Assembly: GCF_000699445.3 (NCBI RefSeq)
Contig: NC_067198.1
Span: 21,897,536-21,961,535 of the forward strand
DNA from: Schistosoma haematobium
Lineage: Eukaryota; Platyhelminthes; Trematoda; Strigeidida; Schistosomatidae
Length of the DNA stretch: 64,000 nucleotides
Direction of reading: 5' to 3'
Positions 1 to 11,900 of this stretch are shown here, piece after piece (the stretch's first letter is position 1; each line of letters begins with the position of its first letter). A program made the translations under genes and the position numbers. The notes under the pieces are model-generated. The model had not been told where the DNA came from. It did not search any database and saw only the letters and a list, made by a program, of their open reading frames with translations.

Positions 1-1575
1 ACGTTGCATTTGTATTGCCAATACTTGAATTCACATATCAATCAGACCCTCCTTATTCACTGCTTATGCTGTCTAATTATGTGATGGTTTTCACCTCTTC
101 GTGAGCTCCACCAATCAAAATGTAATACTTGCAAAAAATAATAATAGGAAAAATAACGGGCTCACCTGTTAACTTGAAATGTATATTTGACGTGGAGATT
201 ATGTGCACAAATCACGTTTGAAATAAAATATTTTCTTGATGTGATGATGTTTTCGTTTCTCCTACATGAGACCTGTATTTTTGGTGCTGAGTGGATTCAC
301 TCACTCTCCTCAGTCATGTGCAAAGTAGATGTGGGAAGTGACAGGTGGACTCGGTATTGAAACTAACTACATAAACGGCTAGTCCCAGATCGCCTAACGA
401 CAGAAGTAAATCTCTCACCCGACATCATTTTGGATACTTTTTTTCTACCCGTAGTCTCTGTATAGGAAGAAGTACAATGACAAGTCGATCTACGTTCCGG
501 CAGGCAGTCACTACGACAACGAAGACGAACTGTCAGCATGTATGTAGACCCAAAGAACGTACGCTATTAAAAAGGGAGGTGTTGGGGATGACAAATCCTT
601 AGAACTGACTCGGTAAACGTCTTATTTTTGTAACTTTATTTTGGAAATTTTAACTTCATATTTTCGCGCCAAAAGAATCTTCGACTTAGCTAGTGGTCTT
701 GGCAGGCAAGGCGTGTGGAACTAGCTATCTTTCCAGATTTTTCGGCTAATCTGAGAAACCGTGATAAAATTGAGTGACATGCATCAGACAAAATATTTGT
801 CTGTATTTACCATAAACCTATACGGTGAATTTTTGTAACAACGACTAACTTTGAAGGCAAATCAGACTACTTCAAATAGTTTACTAGGTGATCTATCATT
901 TTTGTGCATCGTTTTAATTCATTTAGACTAATCATATTTTAGTGGCCCATGGATCTGACTCCAATTTAGATCGTATAAATGTTTGTTATCGCCTATTCTC
1001 GTATATCATCGTCGACTTAAATCGCGTTATCCAATAACGGAATTAAATAAGTCGAATAACGAGAATTGACTTGAAAATACATATATTTCGTACATGAAGC
1101 GAATGAAACATAGCAAAGCAAAATGACACGTATGGAAGATGGCTGGGAAGTCAACTCCATTTTAGTCAAGCGTTACTCAATATTTATAGTCAGACAAAAT
1201 AAAGCTACAGACATGTGATTAATGGGATAAGAAGGGCACACACATATACGCTCATATAAAAACAGTCTAGATTGATAAGCGAATAAATAACAAGGTCAAA
1301 GTATGGCTCGAGTAGAATGAATAAAATGGGATGTCCGAAAGTTAGAATAAGGTATATGGGCTTGACATAATAACTGACACTACAATATATAATATCATTG
1401 AAGCATCACTCCAAAACTCTTTTTTAATGAGATACATTCAGTTGTTTAACAAGAAAACATACTACTGTACAAATGGGCTGCAATTAAACGCAACTCAATT
1501 TCGTAAATGTGCCCTTCAGCTTAGCAACCAATCAGAATGAGGCGGGAATTATTACATCCGCCATCTTTGTAAGCA

Positions 1576-2001
1576 ATGGAGGTCGGCTTTCTTCGTTCTG
1601 TGCTTCTTTCAGCTATTTCTTTTGTGTCGCTATGTAATTTAATGTCTCAGTGTGCTAAAATGCCGCAGTCAATGTTCTATATGTTGTTGTGAAGTTCATT
1701 TCGAATCAGCGATGTTTTCTGGGTTTTTGCTGCTTCTACTCAAGTCAATGTATTTCTTCAGGCAATCTGGCTAGTCTTGTGTTATGAAATGTCGGCCGGC
1801 TTACTTCGTTCCGTGTTTTTTTCCGCTATTTCTTTTGTGTAGCTACAGAATTTAATGTTTCAGTGTGCTAAAATCCAGAAGTTAGTGTAATACTCTAAAC
1901 GTTGGAGCAAAATTTCTCCTGATTTCGCTTTGTTTTCTGGGTTTTACCTGCTGCTAATGAAGTCACTGTATTTATTCAGCTAAGCTGGCTAGTACTAACG
2001 T
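1576..2001. repeat. Diverged tandem duplication, two units of about 210 bp
   Basis: Two direct copies begin with similar words at 1576 and 1789 (offset 213 bp). Shared landmarks in the same order are a GGC-TT-CTTCGTTC block, CTATTTCTTTTGTGT, AATTTAATGT-TCAGTGTGCTAAAAT, GTTTTCTGGGTTTT and a closing CTGGCTAGT. The copies differ by many substitutions and small indels, so the duplication is old. No reading frame runs through either unit. It may be the 5' part of an unrecognised element or an untranslated region. Confidence 0.6.
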
Positions 2002-2194
2002 AAGACCTCACGTTTTTAAACGAAATCGGTTATGTTTTACCTTGTTTTCTAGATATCCGAAGCCGAAGTTCGTTTTTATTTAGCTAAAATAATTGTTGCT
2101 GCCGCTTGTGACTCTAACTGTTCGCATGTTCGTTCCTAACTGTCCTTTATGATGTTATCGGCAAAATGGAAGGAAACAATATGCGTTTTTTTAA

Positions 2195-2920
2195 TTTTCA
2201 GTATTATGGACAACACTATCCCACCAACGAATCAAACTAATACAGAGTGCCCAGCAGTAGGGTATATCGGCATTGATTTCGAAAGGACCCAGACTTCCGA
2301 CAACTATAGATGAAGTCACAGATGCTACCAATTTATTGCAGAGGGTTTGTTATGAAAAATATGCCATATAGCAGTAATAGAGGGGTTGTACTCATTACGC
2401 AGTGCGTTAAAGCAAGCTTAACATTGAAAAGCCGGAAATCTGCTACCAGTGTGTAGTGTATGTTTGCTGTTTTGGCCATAAAAGGAAGCCGAAGGGTCAT
2501 GATCAGGGAGTAAAAAGGTAATCAACTGTTACTAAGCTCACTTTTTCATAGATCATATTTCACCACTCGCAAATTTGTGTTTTTTTACGGTATGATGTCA
2601 ACTGATACCTAATATGTTCACCCTTACGATGAAAAGTACCTGCAAATTTTCACCTTCATATTCGAATTATTTTTGGACAACTGTCTTACAGTCTGAGTGC
2701 TTCGTACGCCCCGAGAAACTATTTCTACAACATTCGTAGTCCCAGTACAACTTTCTCACGCAGTAAGTTCAAATTAGACACTAGTCTTTCTAAATAGGCC
2801 TGTTAAGCTAATATCCGTATTCTCTATTTCAGTTAATCGATGAAGACATGTACCACGTGCATCTGCTGTATACTGCCACTTTACTCCAAGTCTGTTATAT
2901 CTTACTTTTGAATAATAAAA
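2195..2920 (+). other. Gene-like stretch of unknown identity (possible exons and poly(A) signal)
   Basis: Less AT-rich than its surroundings, with plausible splice acceptors (ending near 2203 and 2832) and an AATAAA hexamer at about 2914-2919. One short open stretch near 2429-2512 reads as a cysteine-rich peptide (pattern CYQC then CCFGH). No domain was recognised and no continuous coding model could be built. It could be a decayed mobile element or untranslated exons of a neighbour. Low confidence. Confidence 0.2.
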
Positions 2921-3203
2921 TTGCTTTATGATGCAAATACAGACTTATTTGTTTTGATGGAGGTAGGGGGGTTCATGGGATTTTCAGCAGGACCGTATTA
3001 ATATTCTCAATAAAGAGCTAAGCGAGTGCGTAAACCAGTGTAAGGTACCATACGGGGTGCATTTGAGTTACTAGTGTTCCATTAGTGCGGGTAGGGGCAT
3101 TGCTTGCCTGTCATATGGCATTTGAATGAGGAGCTATAAGATAAGGCGCAGGTACGGTTAGGATGTGTAACGCGTGTCCATCCATCAGCTGCCGTGACAA
3201 CCC

Positions 3204-3570
3204 ATGGTGGTTAGAATAAGCTATGAGAGGACCCGAGTCTGTAGGTCTCCCAAGAAAATGACGAAGATATGCACCAAATCACCTTATGAAGAGCGCATCC
3301 AATCACTTAACCTCTACTCATTAGAGTATAGACGTCTTAGAGGTGACGTAATGGCTTACAATACTTCTGGACATCCCCTAAAACACCTACTTAAGCTTAG
3401 TCCCAGAAACTAGAGACACAACATAGCAGGACGGACTGTAGACGCGACTTCTACTCCTTAGGAGTTGTCAAGTGCTGGAATCCGCTGCCCGCCGAGCAGG
3501 TCCAAGCGACTTCCCAGGAGTCCTTTAAGAGGCAACTGGATCTATTCTTAAGGATAGTATCATACTATGA
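3204..3570 (+). mobile_element. CR1-like (SR1/Perere-type) non-LTR retrotransposon, 3' end of the RT ORF
   Basis: A reading frame at 3204-3413 contains YEERIQSLNLYSLEYRRLRG, the conserved segment after the reverse transcriptase core of CR1-clade elements. After a frameshift near 3415 the homology continues to about 3565 with FYSLGVVKCWNPLPAE and SFKRQLDLFL, the usual C-terminal end of these proteins. The RT catalytic core and the endonuclease are absent, which fits a 5'-truncated insertion. The following 150 bp may be 3' untranslated sequence. Clade assignment rests on recognition of these motifs; the exact subfamily is not certain. Confidence 0.65.
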
Positions 3571-5284
3571 TTTACCAATTTCTCTTTCATCTTTTATTGT
3601 TAACATACCTAGGTTCCTGCCTGGAGGTTTTGGTGATCCCCTGTTACTAGACACGGAAGCCTGTTAAGCGAAAGCTTCTTCTATTCAGTCCACAACCATT
3701 TGAACACATGAACTAGGTGCTGAGAGGCTCGCTTATCACAAGTTTCTTGCAACGATTGAGTAGATAAAACAAAGTAGCATTAGATTCGAAAATCTATTCA
3801 AGAACTTTCATTAAGAATCGAATATCAAACAAAGGTTTAAACCAAGTTCCCCTTTAAAAGTTGTATTTGTAATATTAAGCTGCAGTTTTCGTTGATTTTT
3901 TCCAAACGAAAGAGTAAAAGAAGTCAAAAAAATACTGGAAGTGGTTGTGAGACTAAAATAGACGTCCAACATCCTTTTTATAATCTGCTGTTAGTTGGGT
4001 TTTCCGTAAACAGTTCCATAGGGCCATTGTTCCAAGGGCGAAACAGTTTTTATGATCTGTGAAGGCTCACTCCTGTTGCATTCTAAATGGAAAAATAGTG
4101 ATGAATTTCGTCAGAAATGTGGAATAGATAAGTAACCAAATTACATATTTTTAGCAAAGAATTTATGCAGTTGTGATTTACCTTGAGTTCATGAATATTA
4201 TATAAGGTCAGCTACTATTACTTGTGCAAAGCATAACATGGGCTTAGTACCGTATTGCAATGCTGTTATTATTTTGCTCCCATTTAAGTATTCCTATGCA
4301 TCTGCGTCTAGTTTAACAGGAAAACATATAAGCAGAGTTAGTGTCTGATAAACTAAAAGTCCCAGTCGCCAAAAAGATTCTTAACGTTTGTCCACAGCCA
4401 GCTGCATTTAATTGAGACACAGAACACTCATCTTCTAAGACTGTATACTGCTGTTTTGCGGGCAACTAGAAGCTCAGACACTTAGCGATCTTGCTACCGA
4501 TGTTATTGCTGGGGAAATTGTTTGATGACAGTGGTCATGAAATATGGTCAGTGATAGATATACAGTTTAGAAATAAACACCAATCATACTTATCGCTATC
4601 TTATAATGTATGGCAGCAACAGCATCAAAGGCACGTTTTTTCCTATTTTTAATCAGACTGATCTGAATCCGTATACACATTAGAAACAGGCAACTCTACT
4701 AACTAAACTGATCTGTTTTGTTACAGGCTTCAAGCACTATACTTAGGTATATCATAATTTTTTCAACTAAACTGAATTATACGACAACCAAGAACACTAA
4801 ACTAAGCAAGTGTCATAGTTATTGTTTCATTTGCACAGATATGTTGCTCAAAGTAGTTAAATGTACATAATTAAGCTGATAAAACCAAAACACAAAATAT
4901 AGGCCAGTTGAACTTACCTAAGAAAAAAAGAGGGATACATATATACTGCTTTCATACTGAAGACAACAGGCAGTTGTTCATAGAAACATAGTTTACAGTA
5001 CAACAAACCTTTCTTCAGTAACATTATGCAGTGACAGTCTATCTGGAAACAATCAGTTATGTGAATAAACTCACTATGACTTGAGATATCATTCCAGCGT
5101 GCAATGGACGTACAGTGTAACGCAGTCAGACGTGGCGAATAAAAATTAAAAACAGAGCAAAATTAGCTGCATAATCTAATTATTTAATTAAAAATACATT
5201 ATGAAATGACAAATACTGTGGTTACTTGAACGCACAAATGACAGTATGCGATACATTAAGTTTACATGGTTGCGTTGCGGATAA

Positions 5285-5540
5285 GATCACCCTAATATGT
5301 CTTATCTTTTTGCTCCCTCCAGTACTAATAATCTCCGAGGTCATAGCAAGAAGGTTCATAAACCACGATCTAATAAACTTAAAGTGGGATCCCGTTTTTC
5401 TCATCGAGTAGTCAATCATTGGAACGCCTTACCCGAACAAGTGGTATCAGCCCCATCAGTGAATACTTTCAAGGAGAAGCTGGACCTTCACTGGAAAGCA
5501 GTGTGTCAGGATTAAAACGGGTTCATCAACCTACTATCCT
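5285..5540 (+). mobile_element. CR1-like non-LTR retrotransposon, 3'-terminal fragment
   Basis: The frame at 5297-5515 encodes LRGHSKK, FSHRVVNHWNALPEQVV and NTFKEKLDLHW, the same C-terminal tail domain as at 3421-3565 but from a different copy, with an intact stop at 5513-5515. It is followed by short TGATG-like repeats (5549-5580), which may be the simple-repeat 3' tail. It is severely 5'-truncated. It lies about 150 bp upstream of the first recognised twinfilin exon on the same strand, so it belongs to that gene's upstream region or first intron, not to its coding sequence. Confidence 0.65.
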
Positions 5541-5681
5541 TATTACTGAAGACTGATGACTGAATAATGTTTGATGTTTGAATTCTGTTCTGCTGTTTAT
5601 TTCGAAGGCGGCAGTACAAATGACTCTCCAAAGTGGAATTCACGGTAATAATACTTTGTTAGTTGATTTACTTATTTTTAG

Positions 5682-5938
5682 CTGACCCATATGAAACATC
5701 TAAACTAGCAGATTGTAAAAGCCTTTCGTATAGAGCCGTGAAGCTCATCATAGATAAAGAAAAAATAGTTTTGCTTATGAAAATACCATCTAAAGGTTCT
5801 TGGGAAGATGATTTTGATGTTGCGATGGGGAAGCTTTTAGATGCCAGCTCTCCGTGTTATGTGTTTTATCGTCTTGATTCCGTCAACTCTTTTGGAAGCG
5901 ACTGGATTTTTATATGTTATGTTCCTGAAAGTTCTGAC
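5682..5938 (+). CDS. Twinfilin exon (first recognised), N-terminal half of ADF-H domain 1
   Basis: The acceptor is a T-rich tract ending in TTAG at 5678-5681; the donor GTAGGT starts at 5939. Entry completes a codon begun in an upstream exon. The encoded peptide runs from ADPYETSKLADCK to YVPESSD. Confidence 0.9.
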
Positions 5939-8900
5939 GTAGGTTTTGGTTGAATTAATGTATTAATATCACTTCAACTATTCGTTAGGTGCGTCTAAAA
6001 ACGATATATGCAGCCACTAAAGCAACTGTTCTTAAGCAGTTTGGAGATAACCTAATTAAGGATGATATAACAGTAAATTGTGTGGTAGGTTCTGTAATTC
6101 TTGCTTACATTTTAAGGGTGAAATGAACTTAAGGGCCTACAAAAAAATTACGGAAAGTAAAACTGCACCTGGACCTTATACTGAAGCTGAAATTGAGGTG
6201 GCTGGCATACACACAGGAGAAGTATGTTGAGATTTCATTCATATACCTAAAGGTGACCACTGGACTGCATTCCAGCTATCAAACAATCGGTGGTGTTTCA
6301 TTCGCGCTTAGTCCTGATTCTCGCTCTGTGTTAAAGAATTTTAGTTCGGGAGAGTGTGATTACGTTCAGTTAGTAAGTTTGGTCAATGTGTAAAACGTGT
6401 TAAGACAGTTAAGATTGGTCTTCTACATTCTAGTTGGGATTTTAAACACTGAAACGAAATTATTACATACTTAACCTATGGCATGCATTAATTGTACTCT
6501 GTGATGAAAAATGTTATTTTAAGAGTGTTACTTGGGAAAACAGGAACAATCAAAGTCACACAAGTCGTTTCGTGTATGCTCATGTTACCTACGTGATATG
6601 TAATGAGTCATATCACTTCACACGGACATCTCTATTCGAACTGAGGTATTCCGTATTAGGATTTGCATTAAAAACCCATTCGTTGGTTCTCAACACACAG
6701 AATGGACCCGGTGTTCAACATCTATCAATTTGTGCATGCCATAAATAAAACTACAAAACCCTCTATTTTCTCTGTTAAATTGTTTATTAAAATTCATTTT
6801 GTTTAGTTGCTGATTTTAAACCGTGCTAATAACTATGGTGATGTCATTTTAATAGAAGTGTACTTCGGTATAATTGATGATCTGGCGTTTTCTTTGTATT
6901 ATCTCTCAATTCACGACGTGTAGGTAGTACATTCTGGTGACTTCCATTGTAATTAGCGGATAAGAAATACTTCAAATGAATATTCAAGCAATTATACTTC
7001 CATAAAAAGTAGAAGAGTTTGTATTTGGTTTGTTACTAAGCTGATAGAGGTCTCATTTTAACTTGGAATCATTGTAAGGTTCTATTCTGTATGTTTGATG
7101 ATATTTAGTTGTCTAATTTCTCATTCATTTAAGAAGCAGAAATGGTATGCTTTATCCCGACCAATAAAAGGTATGGCAAACAAATTTTAGGAGTATGATA
7201 AAGTTTTGATAACATAAGTTCCTATACATGTAAAAGACCAACAAATGTTTGTCTATACTGTGTTACATTTTAGTAAAAATTCATACGATTCTACCTGTAA
7301 CTTGAAGCGACAATGATGCATATTCCAGGGCTCACTTATCAGCTACATCAGTTAAGTCAATAACCCTCTATATTATCTGTCATAATTAACATAAAGCATG
7401 GGACAAATAAGCATTAATTTGAATCACCTAGGTAACTTGGGATATGAGTGGTATCAATGACGTTTAAGGAAGGTTAAGCAAAGAATTTAATTTGGCAAGA
7501 AAAGATATAATTCATTTTTGTTATTGATGCTACCTATACCTTTAGGTCTGCTTTGAAATTCAAATGCAATCATCATGGGGAAAATGAATCGTTGATACAT
7601 AATACTTACACCTTAACCCGTTATGGTGTAGTGGATTATCTCCAAGATAATTCTCAATGTTTTGTACATTGAATGCCCTGATAACCGTTTTTAAATTAAT
7701 CCGGATGGTTTATATATTTCAGAAGGCAACACGAAGTGCCGACTACCGTTTGTTATCGAATAGTACAGATTAATAAACCACAAGCACGCCAAACAAAATC
7801 GGGCAGAAACGCTAATATGAGCAAGCAAATACATGGGCAGATTAATTGTCGAATACAGAATCAAATAAAAAGCCGAATAAATTAATAATATTCAAGTATA
7901 TATATGGGAAAGTGAATGACTTATCGAACGATTTAGGCAACTAACACTTGAGCTAGAGATAGGGATATGTGCATAGGCTGTCACATGTGATTAAGCATAC
8001 ATGTTCATGCAGACATGGTAATAATAAGACCGAGATATAAAAATTGTTGCTATTCGAATAATTCTGTTAAATTAGTTGAAAGTGTTGATAAAATTAAACG
8101 TAAACGAACTTAAGTGTTGGAGAGCTGTTATAATGGTAGTAGCTTTGTTTCTCTGTAAAAAGTAGTCCGACGACTTGGTATTTTGTTGCGTAACCTATTG
8201 TTTGTAATTTTTGCCAGAAATGTGATATCCTTAGTGAAACTATCAAAGTTTGCGGGACTCGTGAACATATTACGCCAAAACAAATAGCAGAAATTTGTCC
8301 AGAAAAAGAAGGTCGTTATCATCTTTTCCGTTTCCGTTATATGTTTGAAGGCGAGGAACATTCTGCTACCTGTAAGTTTAACATGCATTTCAGTAAGTAC
8401 TTTTTTGGAACTCCTTTAGAAAATTTTCATTAACTTTGCTTTTGTTGAGGTATTCCAAAATACTCTATCCGCTCTTATCTAATGAAGCGTCCACGGTACT
8501 GGTCTCCTGAATATCCATTACCGTTTCTCACATTTTCAAATTTTCTGACTCAAACCTGTTCTTAAATCAGTATTATTTTTCTAGAAGTCGAAATGTCACA
8601 AAGTAACACCTTCATTGTATTATCGATCAAACGTACTTGTTTTACCTTTTTGAGTTACATGTTTGATAGGGCTGATAAGTAAATAGCGAAAATAGTATTA
8701 GCTGAAGTATCTGAACTTTAAGATTTGTAGATTCTGTCTGAAATACAGTCAGACATGAATCTACAGATTTAAATAATGTCATGTTACTATTTATATCAGT
8801 ATATGAGGCAAGTAAGCACATCTGGACAAAATATCTTAGTGAACAGTCATTTCAGTTTGTTTGAATGTATCGAAAAATTCCAATTCGACTTCATCATACG

Positions 8901-11900
8901 CAAGTTTTCACTCGCCATTAACATAGATTTTAATTAGCAGTTGTCACTGCGTAAGAATAACTTGAAATAAGCTCACAGGAGGTCCGACTGCGATTGTCAT
9001 TTATTTATTTGAACACATAAATATTGGTACAATAGGGCACCAAATATATATGCGCCACACAAAACAATGAGAACGGGAAGAGAAAAAAAGAAGGCGAAGA
9101 GCGTAAAAGGAAAAAAAGAAGAACAATAACGACCAAATTAGTGTGAGGTAGTGCAATAATAATAATAATGGGGGAAACGGAAAGGTACAACCAGAAGAAA
9201 TCTTTCAGTTAGGGAAGAAACAACCACTTTTTATGAAGAAAGTAAAAGAAGGTTACAGCAGGATCGCCACTGGCTCCTATTCTGAGCCATATCTGATAAC
9301 GTCTCTAGCCACTGTGTCGCAACATCTCTCGGACCCCAGCCAGGGAGTCGTGTCATATATTGACCATCTCTCCGCTTTTTCCAGACAGTCACAGAGTCGG
9401 CAAATAATGCACGACGTGGAATTCTCTGGGACGGCATTCGGAGAACATGTCCAAGCCACCGAAGTCGGTGTTTCAAGATGGTGAAACCAATTGGATTATC
9501 GTCTCTGTGCCCGAACACACGATGCCGAACCTCTGCATTACTGACATAGTGTTGCCACTGAATGTCAGCAATCCTTCGGAGACAGCGATGATCGAACACA
9601 GAGAGTCGTCTAGCATCCTCAACTCGGAGAGGCCAGGTTTCATAAGCATAAAGCAAAACTTCTCTCACCGACGCGTTGTAGATCCGATCTTTATCAGCCA
9701 GACTGACATCACGAAGGCGCCAAAGATGGCCCAGATTGGCATAAGCCTCTCTGGCTTTCACTATACGTGTATTGATCTCATCACTCATGCCACCGCCAGC
9801 ACTTATGCAGTTACCCAGATACACGAACTTCTCGACTGCTCACCATCGAGGGTGAGTACAGGATTAGGATCCTGCCAGTCTTGTAGGTGTACTTTGCACT
9901 CTCGGCCATACCAGGGCGTTTGGGGGCGACTGTGGTTGTCAACAACCTATTTTTAATTGATAAGTGGCAATAATTGCGTCCTAATCAGTTTCAGCGTGAT
10001 AATTTGGTCAGTACCGTCGAGATCCAGGTAGAATTAGTGTACGATGCTATTATTTGGATGTATTGACCTATCTGTTGCAAAGTTTTGCAGTTCTTGATAA
10101 TGAATTTTATTCTCAGGAAACTCTGTGTTCGCCTTTCTGTTTCAGTTTTTATTCATACAATTTCTGGCAATCAAAGCACAGTAAAAAGCCGAATGTTGTA
10201 TTCTAGTTGCAAGGCAGCTTTACTAACTCGGTTGGAGCGTGAATTTGGAATAACCTTTGATCGTAGAGTAAGATATAATTTCAATTATTTACTACACATA
10301 CTGTTTATTACATATTTTGAACCTTTATGTTTCCTTGAAATTTTGTATTAACTTCTCTATCTCTAAGTAAACCAAAAACCCTTCTTCTATTCGTTTAGAA
10401 AAGAAGCATGTTATTCGAGCTATACAGCAACGTAATAGATTTTCCCACAATTTGACTTTATTTATAACACTAGTCATACACTAGTTCCTTTATCTATCTA
10501 CTGTAATCAATATAATGGCACTGTTTAACTGGTAAAACTTATAAATTAACCCTGTTGCCACTGTTATGCTTGTGTCGCCTTCTTTGTGTCCACGGTTCAA
10601 CTGCTTAAACGTGGTGATCAAGAACTACTGTGATTCTCATAATGCAGACTAAGAACACCAAAGACTGGTGAAAATGAAGATTTATTAACTCTCCAAAACA
10701 CTTCGTTCAGACAGATACGCTCACTTATAAACTGATTTTGTACATCCATGATGATGTTTGTAACCATATAAATAAAAAGAGACAGGGTTACTGTAAAACA
10801 AATACAAAGTTCATAAGGAACAATACAAGCATATAGTTGTCACACTGAACGAAAGTCCGCAATTGTTATATTGGATGGAATTGACACTTGATCGATACAG
10901 AACATGTTGACCTGAAATAATGTCACACTGTCTAATATAAGATTAACATTGCGGTAGCTAAAATATCTCATCGGGAATAAATCCAACGTCGTAAAATGTC
11001 ACGTCTAGTTAAAGCAAATATGAACACGCCTTTTCTTGACTTACCAGAAAGTCAAATGCTGATAGGAAGGCTTCAAATTACCTCGATCTTAATGAGTTGT
11101 AGTTCTAACAAACATGGATGTTCTTTGTAAATTTTTAATCCCTTCCACCCCACTGACCTCTTATCTGGTCAATCGCTTTCGCCTTCCGTCTGCCGCAATT
11201 TTGATTTCTTGGATGGAATGTCAAGCTTTTTCTGTATTCCCACGTTCTCTCTTCGGTCTCGTTGGGGTTAGGTTATCAATATAGAAGCGTTGTGGGGGAT
11301 AGTGATAAGGCTTTCTAGAAGTCATAGATCTCGTCTGTTATTAAAAGAGATCTTTCAGTCGCTCAATTTAGAGTAGTTGTAAGCTATTCTTAAATATAAA
11401 AATGAAAAAAATGTCATTATTTTCATAAGTAAACTGTAACCTCACTTGACAAAAGATGTATTGTGAGTTAGTTATCAGAAAGATTGATTTTTGTGTGGTT
11501 ACCATTGCTTATTTTAAGATTAGAAACCAAAACCATATTTTTCAATGTACTTTATACTTCATGCCGTGTGTAATTACATACGTATGGAACAGCGCCCCAG
11601 TAATAAAATAGTGGGCTAACAAATTTTGCATTTCGTGAAAGTGTGTGTTTCTAGATATATATACAGTTAGTGTACATTACGTTTTGAGTTTTTCGCTCCA
11701 AAAATCCTGTTGCTCTATACACTCAGTCTTTTAACCTTATTTTTTTAGATGCTGTGAAATGTTTTTTTAGTAAAATTTTAAACTAAATTAGGGAGTTAAA
11801 AGTAAATAATGTTTGTTCATAGTTTATATCACAATCAATATTTATACGAATATTCGTCAATATTAGAACGAATAGTTTGACAAAAATTGGGCTCAGCGTA

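Noticed and set aside
8128..8388. 86-codon minus frame
   Set aside because: Antisense shadow of the twinfilin exon 8218-8371.
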